From Nocardia tengchongensis (GTDB lineage: Bacteria > Actinomycetota > Actinomycetes > Mycobacteriales > Mycobacteriaceae): a stretch of DNA of 64,000 nt. Below are positions 35,406-44,516 of the stretch, one piece after another. The notes beneath the pieces were generated by a model. It was not told the DNA's origin. It saw only the letters and a list, made by a program, of their open reading frames with translations, and did not search any database. The DNA is taken from the NCBI RefSeq assembly GCF_018362975.1, contig NZ_CP074371.1, positions 7,006,001 to 7,070,000 of the forward strand, written 5' to 3'. The position numbers and the translations under genes are program-made. Each line of letters opens with the position of its first letter. Positions within the stretch are counted from its first letter, which is position 1.

Positions 35406-36377
35406 TCATGACGGATGCGCGGGAAACCCGGCAGCCGCGCGCCGAAATACCACCATAGCCTCCCGCAATCTATTGGCTATCGACGTGCTCGGTCGGGCGG
35501 TCAACGGGCTTGCGGACCGGGAGCAGGTGGATGTGGGTCGGGGCGGGGCGGGCGGAGCCGGGACGACCGTGCGGCTCAACTCCTCCTCGGCGGCACGCAG
35601 CACGTGGGCGGTATCGGGTTTCCCGGCGAGCAGATCCTGGACGAAGATCTTGGCGCGGATCATCGGACGGCGGTAGCGACGCTCACGAATGATGGCGCGG
35701 CGCATGAGACCCGAGCGGGAGCCGTAGCGCCAGCGGGCCCAGGGCGCGCCGGGACGGCTCAGGCGCAGCGCGCCGATGAACAGCAGCGGCGGGAAGAACA
35801 TGCCGAACAGACCGGTCCAAATCTTGCCCTTGGCAATGACGATCGCCGCGAGCAGCAGGTTCATCAAGGCGAACGCGATGGTGAACAACCGCTCGGGCAC
35901 ATTCGGATCGGCACGCAGTTCCCGCACATCGCCGATGTCGAGCAGCCACAGCGGATGGAATCCGAGCAGCAGCAGTCCGGTCACCGCGAGCGCCACGAAG
36001 ACCGCGTCCACCGAAGTGCGGCCCTGCTCCTCCCAATAGACGTCACGCAGGTAGTAGATGAGCGCGAACTCGTCGAGCACCAGGGCCGCGCCGAGCCCGA
36101 AAACCGCTGCGAGCGCACTGATCACGCCGACGGTGCTCTGATACAGCGCCACCAGCCCCATCCCGGAGCCGAGCACCAGCACCACCCCGAAGACCATGTG
36201 ATGAATGTGCACGTCCCCGGCGCGGACATTGCCCGGCCACCACCGCACCTGCTTGCGGATGAGCCGCACACTGATGCGGATCAGTACGAATCCGACGATG
36301 AACCCCAGCAGCAGGCATGCCAGCGGCAATCGGCCGTGCGCCACCACGACATCTTCCCACCACCGCCGCACATGCAT
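35406..36377 (-). CDS. polytopic membrane protein, 323 aa
   Basis: The N-terminal two-thirds contain about six membrane helices ([96 protein letters not shown]). Conserved-looking polar residues include [10 protein letters not shown] and [20 protein letters not shown]; the His cluster and acidic helix could bind metal or lipid. The C-terminal 100 residues are basic and cytoplasmic. It resembles a family of mycobacterial integral membrane proteins of unknown function. The last ~60 residues look low-complexity, so the stop may be affected by a small shift. Confidence 0.7.
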   Translation of the reverse strand: MHVRRWWEDVVVAHGRLPLACLLLGFIVGFVLIRISVRLIRKQVRWWPGNVRAGDVHIHHMVFGVVLVLGSGMGLVALYQSTVGVISALAAVFGLGAALVLDEFALIYYLRDVYWEEQGRTSVDAVFVALAVTGLLLLGFHPLWLLDIGDVRELRADPNVPERLFTIAFALMNLLLAAIVIAKGKIWTGLFGMFFPPLLFIGALRLSRPGAPWARWRYGSRSGLMRRAIIRERRYRRPMIRAKIFVQDLLAGKPDTAHVLRAAEEELSRTVVPAPPAPPRPTSTCSRSASPLTARPSTSIANRLREAMVVFRRAAAGFPAHPS

Positions 36378-36522
36378 GCCCGTGTCGCCTCCGGAATCCT
36401 CGCGCGAACCACAACCCCCGCCACGCTACCCGCGTCCAAGATCGGCACGCCGAGATCACAATCTCCCCGCAGCCCGATCGAGCAACCGACCAGTCAACCC
36501 GGCCGCGACTACCCTGACCACC

Positions 36523-36732
36523 ATGCGACTGAGTACACGAAACCAACTCGATGGAACGGTCACCCAGGTCACCCGCGGCGAGGCCATGGCCGTCGTCCGC
36601 ATCCGCCTCGCCGGCGGTGACGAGATCACCTCCTCCATCACCCGCGATGCCGCCGATGACCTCGGCCTCGCCGACGGCACCCCCGTCAAGGTCCTGATCA
36701 AGTCGACCGAAGTCTCGCTCGGCGTCGAATAG
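36523..36732 (+). CDS. molybdopterin/molybdate-binding (Mop/TOBE) small protein, 69 aa
   Basis: ATG 36523 gives MRLSTRNQLDGTVTQVTRGE and GGDEITSSITRDAADDLGLA, the Mop fold of about 69 residues (MxxSxRNxlxGxV...G....V...i.gG..itaxIT..sa..LgL..G..V.alIKat.V). Such solitary Mop proteins bind molybdate and buffer it or deliver it to cofactor synthesis. The length is exactly one Mop domain. It is divergent from the upstream membrane protein gene. Confidence 0.9.
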   Translation: MRLSTRNQLDGTVTQVTRGEAMAVVRIRLAGGDEITSSITRDAADDLGLADGTPVKVLIKSTEVSLGVE

Positions 36733-37185
36733 CCGCCCCGGACCGGCCGAGCCCCGATTCCCATTCGGCCGCTCCACTTTTCATCGCACTTCGGCCCTGT
36801 GAACGGTCTGCGGCCGCCCTGCCCGGCCACCTGACATCCCGGCCGACACCGACCACGCCTCCGCGAATTCCCCTACGCCGAGTCCGACGACACCCTGCAC
36901 CGAGTCGGCTCCCGCTCCCCCGCCGGCGACTCTCGACCCGTGAGTATTCGCCGCGGGCGGCTTTGCGCAGGCGGGGCGCCCCGGATACGTTGGAGGGATG
37001 ACGACACCTCACCATGCCTCGACGGTGAGTTGACGGACGGCAATCCTGCCGTTGTTTCCGGTCGCCTTCGTGCGATCGATCCTCAGAATCACAGTCCCGT
37101 TGTGTTCGTCGGTGTCCGTACCGGTTGATATGCGCTCCTACCCTGCGCGCCGCCGGTCGGCAGGTCGCGAGTTTCCGGGCTGGTC
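36733..37185. other. intergenic, no supported gene
   Basis: About 450 bases between two plus-strand genes. Frames are open but show no recognisable motif; it probably contains the promoter of the methyltransferase gene. Confidence 0.4.
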
Positions 37186-38363
37186 ATGGAACGGGAACGG
37201 ACCGTCATGTTCGAACATCTTTCGGCGCAGCCGTGCTCGCGCGCGGCCACCCACACCATCGAGACCACCGTGCGGTGGGTCGAGGACGATGAATGCTGGA
37301 GCGCCCTGTGGCGCTCCGCGAACGGGACGCCCCCACCGGCGGAGGTGGTCGCCGTGGACGACCGGCTCACCGCCGATGCGGCGCTGCGACTCGCGATGGC
37401 CGGGAAGGCCATGCTGTGGCGCGGCGACTTCCACGGCGCGAACCAACTGCTCAACGCCCTCGACCGGCGACTCGACTGGGTGACGCCCGCCGGCCGGTCA
37501 CCGATTTCCACGCCCACCGGCAGCGGCAGGCGCGACGGGCGCGGATTCTCGGCATGGTGCTGGTGCCCTTGGATCCCGGGCACACCGTCCCGCTGCGGCG
37601 AGCGCCCGATGTGCGGCAGGCGTGTCTGGATGCCTACGGCGAGGCGGCCGATCCGGCGGTGGTGTCGCTACGCGAATTGCGTGGTGTGACAAGCGCATAC
37701 GAGTGGCGGCGCACGGGGGTCGCGGTGCGGGCGCTGGGGGCCCGCATCCATCCGCATTACGGGGTGTTCGCCCCGGTGCGCGACGAGTACGTCGACCTGG
37801 TCGCCGACGCGCCGCTGCCCTCGACGCGGCTGGCCTTCGACATCGGGACCGGATCGGGGGTGCTGGCCGCGGTGCTGGCCCGGCGCGGGGTGGCGTCGAT
37901 CGTCGCGACCGATGACGATCCGCGGGCCCTGGCGTGCGCCCGCGAGAATCTGGACCGGCTCGGCTACGGCGACCGCGTCGAGCTGCTGCGCACCGATCTC
38001 TATCCGCCGGGGCGGGCTCCGCTGGTGGTCTGCAATCCGCCGTGGCTGCCCGCGAAGCCGCGGTCACCACTCGACCATGCGGTGTACGACCCGGGCGGGC
38101 GGGTCCTGCGCGCCGTGCTCGACCGCATGGCCAAGCACCTCACCGCTGACGGCGAAGGCTGGCTGGTCATCTCCGACCTCGCCGAACGGCTGGCGCTGCG
38201 CGCACCCGGCGAGCTGCGGGCGGCCTTCGACTCGGCGGGGCTGCGGGTGCTCGACCGGATCGACACGGTGCCCCGCCATCCGCGCGCCCACGATGCCGAG
38301 GATCCACTGCATGCCGCGCGAGCCGGTGAGATCACCTCGCTGTGGCGGCTCGCCCCGAACTGA
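37186..38363 (+). pseudogene. class I SAM-dependent methyltransferase, one frameshift
   Basis: The joined protein has about 392 residues. The N-terminal 110 residues (THTIETTVRWVEDDECWSAL through AMLWRGDFHGANQLLNALDR) come from one frame. The rest runs in the next frame from about 37,498: DFHAHRQRQARRARILGMVL, then a Rossmann domain with FDIGTGSGVLAAVLARRG (SAM-binding motif I) and VVCNPPWLP (the NPPY/W motif of N-methyltransferases such as HemK/RlmF). The change corresponds to one missing base in GGCCGGTCACC. The NPPW motif predicts methylation of a planar amide or base nitrogen; the substrate is unknown. It is convergent with tex across a hairpin. Confidence 0.75.
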
Positions 38364-38387
38364 CCGGCGAAAAGCCCGAAAAACCGT

Positions 38388-38414
38388 GCAGGCCCCGGAG
38401 ATTCCGGGGCCTGC
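38388..38414. terminator. bidirectional hairpin terminator
   Basis: A perfect 12-bp stem (GCAGGCCCCGGA and its complement) with a 3-base loop lies between the convergent methyltransferase gene (ends 38,363) and tex (ends 38,422). Confidence 0.85.
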
Positions 38415-38421
38415 GTCGGTA

Positions 38422-40827
38422 TTACTTGCCGAAGCCCGCGCGACGCAGCGCGTCGGCCATCGAGCCGCTGGCGGCGGGCTGGTTGCGGCGGTCCTGGTTG
38501 CGGTTGCCTCCACCCTGACCGTTGCCGCCCTGACGGCCGCCGTTGTCGCGGCCGCCACGCTGGCCGCCGCCCTGATTGCCGCGGGGGCCGCGGTCGCCGC
38601 GCTCCTGCTTGGGCTTGCCCGGCTCGTCGTCCAGGCGCAGGGACAGGCCGATGCGCTGACGCTGGACGTCGACCTCGAGCACCTTGACCTTCACCACGTC
38701 GCCGGACTTCACGACCTCGCGGGGGTCCTTGACGAAGTTGTGCGACAGCGCCGAGACGTGGACCAGACCGTCCTGGTGGACGCCGACGTCGACGAAAGCG
38801 CCGAAGGCGGCCACATTGGTGACGACGCCCTCGAGCACCATGCCGGGCTTCAGGTCGGCGACCTTCTCGATGCCCGCGGCGAATTCGGCGGTCTTGAATT
38901 CGGGGCGCGGGTCACGGCCGGGCTTCTCGAGCTCGGCGATGATGTCGGTGACGGTGGGCACACCGAACTGCTCATCGGTGTAGTCGGCGGGACGCAGGGC
39001 GCGCAGGGCCGAGGTGTTGCCGATGATCTCCTTGATGCCCTTGCCGCTGCCATCGAGGATGCGCCGCACCACCGGGTACGCCTCGGGGTGCACGCCGGAG
39101 GTGTCGAGCGGATCGTCGCCCTCACGGATGCGCAGGAAGCCCGCGCACTGCTCGAAGGCCTTGGGGCCCAGGCGCGGAACATCCTTGAGCCCGGCGCGGC
39201 TGCGGAACGGGCCGTTGGCATCACGGTGCGCCACAATGCTTTCCGCGATCGAGTTGGAAATACCCGACACCCGCGACAGCAGCGGCACCGACGCGATGTT
39301 CACGTCCACGCCGACCGCGTTCACGGCGTCCTCGACCACCGCGCCCAGCGAGCGGGCCAGCAGGGTTTCGGAGATGTCGTGCTGGTACTGGCCGACGCCG
39401 ATGGACTTCGGGTCGATCTTCACCAGTTCGGCGAGCGGGTCCTGCAGGCGGCGGGCGATGGAGACCGCGCCGCGCAGCGACACGTCCATGTCGGGCAGTT
39501 CCGCCGAGGCGTACGCCGAGGCCGAGTACACCGACGCGCCCGCCTCCGACACCACGATCTTGGTGGGCTTGTTCTCGGGGATACGCGAGATCAGTTCGGT
39601 GGCAAGGGCGTCGGTCTCGCGGGAGGCGGTGCCGTTGCCGATGGCGATGAGCTCCACATTGAAGCGGGCGACCAGTGCGCCCAGCACCGCGAGAGACTTC
39701 TCGGTCTGCCCCTGCGGCTTGTGCGGGTAGATGACCTCGGTGGCGACGGCCTTACCGGTGGAGTCGACCACGGCCACCTTCACACCGGTGCGGTAGCCCG
39801 GGTCCAGACCCATCGTGGTGCGGGTGCCGGCGGGCGCGGCCAGCAGCAGGTCGCGCAGATTGGCGGCGAACACGTCGACGGCGTCGCGTTCGGCGGACTG
39901 CCGCAACCGCATCCGGGTGTCGATGCCCAGGCTCACCTGCAGCTTGGTCCGCCACGCCCAGCGCACGGTGTCCAGCAGCCAGGAGTCGGCGGCGCGGCCC
40001 CGGTCGGCGATATCGAACTTGACGGCGATGCGGCCCTCGTAGATCGAGCGCTGTCCGTCCGCGAGCTCCTCGGTATCGGGTTCGAGGTGCAGGTTGAGCA
40101 CCTCCTCCTTCTCACCGCGCAGCAGCGCCAGGATGCGGTGCGAAGGCAGTTTGCTGAAAGGCTCGGAGAATTCGAAGTAGTCGGCGAACTTCGCGCCCGC
40201 CTCCTCCTTGCCCGCGCGCACCGACGAGGACACCTGGCCGCGCTCCCACATGAGTTCACGCAGTTCACCGACCAGGTCGGCGTCCTCGGCGAAACGCTCC
40301 ACCAGGATCGAGCGCGCACCGTCGAGCTGTTCGGCGCTGTACTGCGCGGGATCGGTGGTCGGGTCGCCCAGCAACGCGTCGGCGACCGGCTCGTGCCCGG
40401 CCTCGCGTGCGATCTGCGCCTTGGTACGCCGCTTGGGCTTGTAGGGCAGGTAGATGTCCTCGAGGCGGGCCTTGGTGTCGGCGAGCATGATCTGCGCGTG
40501 CAGCGCGTCATCCAATTTGCCCTGGCCACGGATGGATTCGATGATCGAGCCCCGGCGGTCGTCGAGTTCGCGCAGGTAGCTCAGGCGCTCGTCGAGGGTG
40601 CGTAGCTGGGCATCGTCGAGCCCGCCGGTGACTTCCTTGCGGTATCGGGCGATGAACGGCACGGTCGAGCCGGCGTCCAGGAGTTCGACGGCGGAGCGCA
40701 CCTGCTCCTCGCGCACGCCCAGCTCGTCGGCGATACGCCGGCCGACGCTGGCGAGGCGGACGGTGCCGGTGGCACCTGCGGATGCTGCGCTGACGGTTTC
40801 GGAGGCTGTCGTCACGCCCGCAGACAC
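38422..40827 (-). CDS. tex: Tex-family S1 RNA-binding protein
   Basis: Tex proteins bind nucleic acid and modulate transcription and RNA turnover. The 801 residues follow the family order. An N-terminal helical region has VPFIARYRKEVTGGLDDAQL. A YqgF-like nuclease fold follows (TMGLDPGYRTGVKVAVVDST). Helix-hairpin-helix motifs come next (SIGVGQYQHDISETLLARSL and FRSRAGLKDVPRLGPKAFEQ). An S1 domain near residue 655 has MVLEGVVTNVAAFGAFVDVG and QDGLVHVSALSHNFV. The C-terminus is a Gly/Arg/Asn-rich tail. It is complete and conserved. The start at 40,827 may be slightly early, since the family often begins near VRLASVGRRIADELGV. Confidence 0.95.
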   Translation of the reverse strand: MSAGVTTASETVSAASAGATGTVRLASVGRRIADELGVREEQVRSAVELLDAGSTVPFIARYRKEVTGGLDDAQLRTLDERLSYLRELDDRRGSIIESIRGQGKLDDALHAQIMLADTKARLEDIYLPYKPKRRTKAQIAREAGHEPVADALLGDPTTDPAQYSAEQLDGARSILVERFAEDADLVGELRELMWERGQVSSSVRAGKEEAGAKFADYFEFSEPFSKLPSHRILALLRGEKEEVLNLHLEPDTEELADGQRSIYEGRIAVKFDIADRGRAADSWLLDTVRWAWRTKLQVSLGIDTRMRLRQSAERDAVDVFAANLRDLLLAAPAGTRTTMGLDPGYRTGVKVAVVDSTGKAVATEVIYPHKPQGQTEKSLAVLGALVARFNVELIAIGNGTASRETDALATELISRIPENKPTKIVVSEAGASVYSASAYASAELPDMDVSLRGAVSIARRLQDPLAELVKIDPKSIGVGQYQHDISETLLARSLGAVVEDAVNAVGVDVNIASVPLLSRVSGISNSIAESIVAHRDANGPFRSRAGLKDVPRLGPKAFEQCAGFLRIREGDDPLDTSGVHPEAYPVVRRILDGSGKGIKEIIGNTSALRALRPADYTDEQFGVPTVTDIIAELEKPGRDPRPEFKTAEFAAGIEKVADLKPGMVLEGVVTNVAAFGAFVDVGVHQDGLVHVSALSHNFVKDPREVVKSGDVVKVKVLEVDVQRQRIGLSLRLDDEPGKPKQERGDRGPRGNQGGGQRGGRDNGGRQGGNGQGGGNRNQDRRNQPAASGSMADALRRAGFGK

Positions 40828-40933
40828 TACCGCCGCCGCCCGACACCCGATGCAACCCCCACACGCGATTCGGTCCGTTCTGTCCCGCGAGTCTCAGATC
40901 GGCGCGCCGCGCGGCCGGTGGCAGGATCGCCCC

Positions 40934-42154
40934 GTGCCGATCCCGACTCTGCGCGAACGTGTTCCACGTCGAGTGTTCCGGGCCTGCGCCCGCGTCGCCC
41001 TCGCGGCGGGGCTGACGGCGGCCGCGGCAGGCTGTGGTTCGAGTGGCTCCGCCACCATCGCCGACGTATCCACGGTGCCCGACCTGGACCTGAGCGCGGT
41101 CAAGACGCTGTCGCTGGGCCCGAACGAATCCTTCGGGGTCATGTCCACGGGGGTATACGCCCTGGCCGACGACGGGATCACCCGCGTGGATATCCGTACC
41201 GGACTACAGCTTTGGAAGATCGCGTCGACCGGCGCTCCGCCCGAGCAGGGCAAGATCCAGGTACTCGACCGCGGACATGTGCTGCTGGCCGGATGGCAGG
41301 GCACCCCGGGACTGACCGCCTACGACACCACCTCCGGCAAGCGGCTGTGGGACACCCAGGCCGAGCAGTGGTTCGAGTCGGATTCCGCCACCGGGCAATT
41401 CGTCCACTTCGATCCGCGCACCGGCGAGCAGCGATGGTCGGTCGATCCGGCAACGCTCGGTTGCGCCACGCCGCTGCCGAAAGACCTTCCGGCTCTGTTC
41501 GATTCGGATGTGCCCAGCCTGGCCGAAGGACCCGGCGTGGTCGTGTTCCGCTGCGCCGCGCCGGACAGCCGGACAATCGTCGGCGGACTCGATCGCACTA
41601 CCGGATCCACCGTCTGGCATCGCGACCTCCCCGAGAAGGGGAACTTCCTGCGCGGGCCCGGCCGGATGGCCATCGTGGTGACAGAGGGCACCGTCGACAC
41701 CGTCGACATGGCCGACGGCGCCTCACTCGGTACCCGGAAAGCCGCATCCGACAAGGAATTCCGCGCACTGCTCGCCGACGGTTCGTCACTCACGATGGAC
41801 AGCTACGTCATCGCCGACGACACGGACATGCGGCTGCAAGCGCCAGACGGCACCGTCCGCTGGAGCGTGCCGCTGGACGCGACCAAGGAGGAGATGCAGC
41901 CGCTGATGGTGAGCAGCCGCAATGCGGTCTTCCTGCTCATGCGGGAGAACAGCGGCGCCAAGGTGTGGCTGGTGGCCTACGACACCAAGAGCGGTAAACG
42001 CACCGTCGTCATCGGTCCGGGCGCGACCGCGGCGGGCGAAAAGCCCAGCCTCACCATGAATCTGGATATCTCACGCACGCGGCTCTACCCCGCGCCGTGG
42101 GGCCTGCTCGTCACCGGCCCGGACAACGGTTACGCCACGATCCCGAAACACTGA
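40934..42154 (+). CDS. lipoprotein with PQQ-like beta-propeller, 406 aa
   Basis: GTG 40934 is chosen because it gives a proper signal peptide (VPIPTLRERVPRRVFRACAR then VALAAGLTAAAAGC) with a lipobox AAAGC. The mature part has propeller-type repeats ending in Trp strands (RTGLQLWKIAS, TSGKRLWDTQAE, RTGEQRWSVDP, TTGSTVWHRDL, DGTVRWSVPL). It is anchored on the outer membrane face. Host-like GC content distinguishes it from the AT-richer island lipoprotein at 12,797, which has a similar design. It is convergent with trmD. The ligand is unknown. Confidence 0.8.
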   Translation: MPIPTLRERVPRRVFRACARVALAAGLTAAAAGCGSSGSATIADVSTVPDLDLSAVKTLSLGPNESFGVMSTGVYALADDGITRVDIRTGLQLWKIASTGAPPEQGKIQVLDRGHVLLAGWQGTPGLTAYDTTSGKRLWDTQAEQWFESDSATGQFVHFDPRTGEQRWSVDPATLGCATPLPKDLPALFDSDVPSLAEGPGVVVFRCAAPDSRTIVGGLDRTTGSTVWHRDLPEKGNFLRGPGRMAIVVTEGTVDTVDMADGASLGTRKAASDKEFRALLADGSSLTMDSYVIADDTDMRLQAPDGTVRWSVPLDATKEEMQPLMVSSRNAVFLLMRENSGAKVWLVAYDTKSGKRTVVIGPGATAAGEKPSLTMNLDISRTRLYPAPWGLLVTGPDNGYATIPKH

Positions 42155-42168
42155 CCCCGCACGGGCTC

Positions 42169-42864
42169 TCAGGCCGGTTCGGTCGGCTCCGGCAGCAGAT
42201 CGGGGCGGCGTTCGGCCGTGCGAGTCAGGGACTGCTCGTGCCGCCACTGCGCGATCTTGGCGTGATTGCCGGACAACAGGATCTCGGGCACGTCGAGCCC
42301 GCGCCAGCTCACCGGGCGGGTATAGGACGGGCCTTCGAGCAGGCCGTCGGAGAACGAATCCTGTTCGTGGGACTGCTGATTGCCGAGCACGCCCGGGATC
42401 AACCGGACGAACGCCTCGGTCATCACCAGCACGGCGGCCTCACCACCGATGAGAACGTAATCGCCGATGCTGACCTCTTCGACACGCACCCGACGCGACG
42501 CGTCATCGAAGACGCGCTGGTCGATGCCCTCGTAGCGGCCGCACGCGAACACGATGTGCTGTTCGCCGGACCACCGTTGCGCGGTCTCCTGGGTGAACGG
42601 GACACCCGCCGGGGTGGGCACCACCAGCAGCGCGTCGTCCGGGCACACCGCGTCGAGGGCGTCACCCCAGACGGTCGGCTTCATGACCATGCCCGGACCG
42701 CCACCGTAAGGGGTGTCGTCCACGGATTTGTGCACGTCGTGGGTCCAGCCACGCAGGTCGTGCACCTCGACCTCGAGCAGGCCCTTGTCGATCGCCTTGC
42801 CCAGCAAGGCCGCTCGCATCGGCTCGAGGTATTCGGGAAAGATGGTGACCACGTCGATACGCAT
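42169..42864 (-). CDS. trmD: tRNA (guanine-N1-)-methyltransferase
   Basis: TrmD methylates G37 of tRNAs with a G at position 36, preventing frameshifting. The 231 residues start [20 protein letters not shown]. The trefoil-knot SAM site is represented by [16 protein letters not shown] and [20 protein letters not shown], and the catalytic Asp by [19 protein letters not shown]. It follows rimM by 4 bases in the rpsP-khpA-rimM-trmD operon. Confidence 0.95.
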   Translation of the reverse strand: MRIDVVTIFPEYLEPMRAALLGKAIDKGLLEVEVHDLRGWTHDVHKSVDDTPYGGGPGMVMKPTVWGDALDAVCPDDALLVVPTPAGVPFTQETAQRWSGEQHIVFACGRYEGIDQRVFDDASRRVRVEEVSIGDYVLIGGEAAVLVMTEAFVRLIPGVLGNQQSHEQDSFSDGLLEGPSYTRPVSWRGLDVPEILLSGNHAKIAQWRHEQSLTRTAERRPDLLPEPTEPA

Positions 42865-42868
42865 GCCG

Positions 42869-43405
42869 CTACTCCGGGTCCAGCAGACCTTCGGGCGGGT
42901 CGATGACGATCAGCCCGTCGGCGACCGACACCGTCGGCACCATGGACAGCACGAACGGCACCAGCAGTTCGCGACCCGCGGGCGGGAACGCGTCCCCGGC
43001 CTTGATCGACAGCAGTTCTCCCGCAGCCGAATGCAGCACTTCGTTGACGGTGCCGACGAGCGTGCCGTCGGTGAGTTCGACGCGCAGCCCTTCGAGCTCG
43101 TGGTCGTAGTACTCGTCCGGATCCTGCGACGGCGGCAGATCCGCGGTGTCGACGACGAACAGCATGCCCCGCAACGCGTCCGCGGCCGTGCGGTCGACCA
43201 GCCCGTCCAGACGCAGCAGCAGCCGGCCCGAGTGCTCCCGGGCCGACTCCACTACGAATTCCTGCGTCTGCTTCGCGCGCGGCAGCTTCCCCTTCAGGAC
43301 GCTGCCGGGCGCGAACCGCAAGTCCGGTTCGTCGGTGCGGACATCTACGACGAGCTCGCCGCGCACACCGTGCGACTTGGCGACCCGCCCGACGACCAGT
43401 TCCAT
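42869..43405 (-). CDS. rimM: 16S rRNA processing protein RimM
   Basis: RimM binds S19 and helps mature the 3' domain of the 30S subunit. [20 protein letters not shown] is the canonical RimM N-terminus. The C-terminal PRC-barrel part includes [20 protein letters not shown] and [20 protein letters not shown], with the closing PPEGLLDPE. At 178 residues it has normal length. Its start abuts the KH gene stop directly. Confidence 0.95.
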   Translation of the reverse strand: MELVVGRVAKSHGVRGELVVDVRTDEPDLRFAPGSVLKGKLPRAKQTQEFVVESAREHSGRLLLRLDGLVDRTAADALRGMLFVVDTADLPPSQDPDEYYDHELEGLRVELTDGTLVGTVNEVLHSAAGELLSIKAGDAFPPAGRELLVPFVLSMVPTVSVADGLIVIDPPEGLLDPE

Positions 43406-43648
43406 CTACTGATCCGTGTCGACCACGTCGACGCGGATGCCCTTGCCGCCGATGCCGGCGACGAGGGTGCGCAGCGCGGTCGCGGTGCGACCGCCGCGAC
43501 CGATCACCTTGCCCAGGTCGTCGGGGTGCACGTGCACCTCGACGGTCCGGCCACGACGACTGGTGATCAGCTCGACGCTGACGTCGTCAGGATTGGCGAC
43601 GATGCCGCGAACCAGGTGTTCGACGGCATCAGCCACGACGGCGCTCAT
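43406..43648 (-). CDS. khpA: KH-domain RNA-binding protein
   Basis: This is an 80-residue single KH domain. It starts [20 protein letters not shown] and contains the GxxG loop in DLGKVIGRGGRTATALRTLV. It corresponds to KhpA (UPF0109), a small RNA chaperone encoded between rpsP and rimM in Actinobacteria and Firmicutes. Its ATG overlaps the rpsP stop by one base (coupled translation). Confidence 0.95.
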   Translation of the reverse strand: MSAVVADAVEHLVRGIVANPDDVSVELITSRRGRTVEVHVHPDDLGKVIGRGGRTATALRTLVAGIGGKGIRVDVVDTDQ

Positions 43649-44094
43649 TACTCGGCAGCTTCGGTGGTGGCCTCAGCGGTCTCGGCCTCGGCGGCCTCGT
43701 CCTTCTTGGCGGCCTTCTTCTTGGGGGTGACGGCCTCGGCGACCGGCTCGTTCTCGGCGGCGGCCAGCGCGGCGTTGAACAGGTCCAGCTTGGACGGCTT
43801 CGGGGCCGCGACCTTCAGGGTGCCCTCGGCGCCCGGCAGGCCCTTGAACTTCTGCCAGTCGCCGGTGATCTCCAGCAGACGCTGCACGGACTCGGTCGGC
43901 TGCGCGCCGACACCCAGCCAGTACTGAGCGCGCTCGGAATCGATCTGGATGAGCGAGGGCTCCTGCTTCGGCTGGTAGATGCCGATGGACTCGATCGCGC
44001 GGCCGTCACGACGGGTACGGGCGTCGGCAACGACGACGCGGTACTGCGGGTTGCGGATCTTGCCCAGACGGGTCAGCTTGATACGAACAGCCAT
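43648..44094 (-). CDS. rpsP: 30S ribosomal protein S16
   Basis: S16 begins [20 protein letters not shown] and carries [20 protein letters not shown] and [20 protein letters not shown]. At 148 residues it is longer than the ~80-residue E. coli protein because of an Ala/Glu/Lys-rich C-terminal tail, as in other Nocardia and mycobacteria. An AAAGGAAG ribosome-binding site precedes the ATG. It is the first gene of the rpsP-khpA-rimM-trmD operon. Confidence 0.95.
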   Translation of the reverse strand: MAVRIKLTRLGKIRNPQYRVVVADARTRRDGRAIESIGIYQPKQEPSLIQIDSERAQYWLGVGAQPTESVQRLLEITGDWQKFKGLPGAEGTLKVAAPKPSKLDLFNAALAAAENEPVAEAVTPKKKAAKKDEAAEAETAEATTEAAE

Positions 44095-44294
44095 GAGCTG
44101 CTTCCTTTCAAAGGTTGGTCACGTCGCAATTCAGCGACCCACGCGAGGTGGGCCCGGTTTTGCGTCAAGTGCTGTGACCGCCGCGCGGTACGTAACCGGA
44201 GACGGGCTGACACTGTCCTCAGATGAGGACGGTCGTTCATTCTGCCAGACGGCCCGTCACCGGAAGAAATCGCCCCGATCGGCCCGGAAAACAG

Positions 44295-44324
44295 ACAGCC
44301 CATCGGGGTGACCCGATGGGCTGT
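44295..44324. terminator. hairpin terminator after small peptide gene
   Basis: ACAGCCCATCGG pairs with its complement (44295-44306, 44313-44324), extended by one further G-C pair, giving a 13-bp stem with a 4-base loop. It lies 14 bases downstream of the stop of the 30-codon minus-strand gene and separates it from rpsP. Confidence 0.85.
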
Positions 44325-44338
44325 CGACGATGAGCCTG

Positions 44339-44431
44339 TTACGGCTGCGCCGGGCCGGAGCTTCCGGCCGTCAGAGCATGCACAATCAGACCGGCCAGGA
44401 CGCTGATGGCCAGGCTTTCGATGGACCCCAC
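44339..44431 (-). CDS. 30-residue hydrophobic peptide
   Basis: GTG 44431 is preceded by a strong Shine-Dalgarno (GAGGAGGGACC) and encodes VGSIESLAISVLAGLIVHAL then TAGSSGPAQP. It is one hydrophobic helix with a polar tail, followed 14 bases later by a strong terminator. The combination of ribosome-binding site, short frame and terminator makes this a real small-protein gene rather than a chance frame. It may be a small membrane peptide. The function is unknown. Confidence 0.6.
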   Translation of the reverse strand: MGSIESLAISVLAGLIVHALTAGSSGPAQP

Positions 44432-44516
44432 GGTCCCTCCTCAACGAATCGAGATATGAAACGTGTGAAGCATGCACGATTCACTATCGGCGCGCAGGCG
44501 AATCGACAGAACAGTC

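Noticed and set aside
36205..36732. Longer start for the Mop protein at 36,205
   Set aside because: The upstream extension is Pro/Thr/Arg-rich and overlaps the 5' end of the divergent membrane gene; the Mop domain begins exactly at 36,523.
37912..40605. An 897-codon open frame on the plus strand opposite tex
   Set aside because: It lies antisense to the highly conserved tex gene in a phase that mirrors tex codons, and its His/Arg/Gly-rich composition is typical of high-GC shadow frames.
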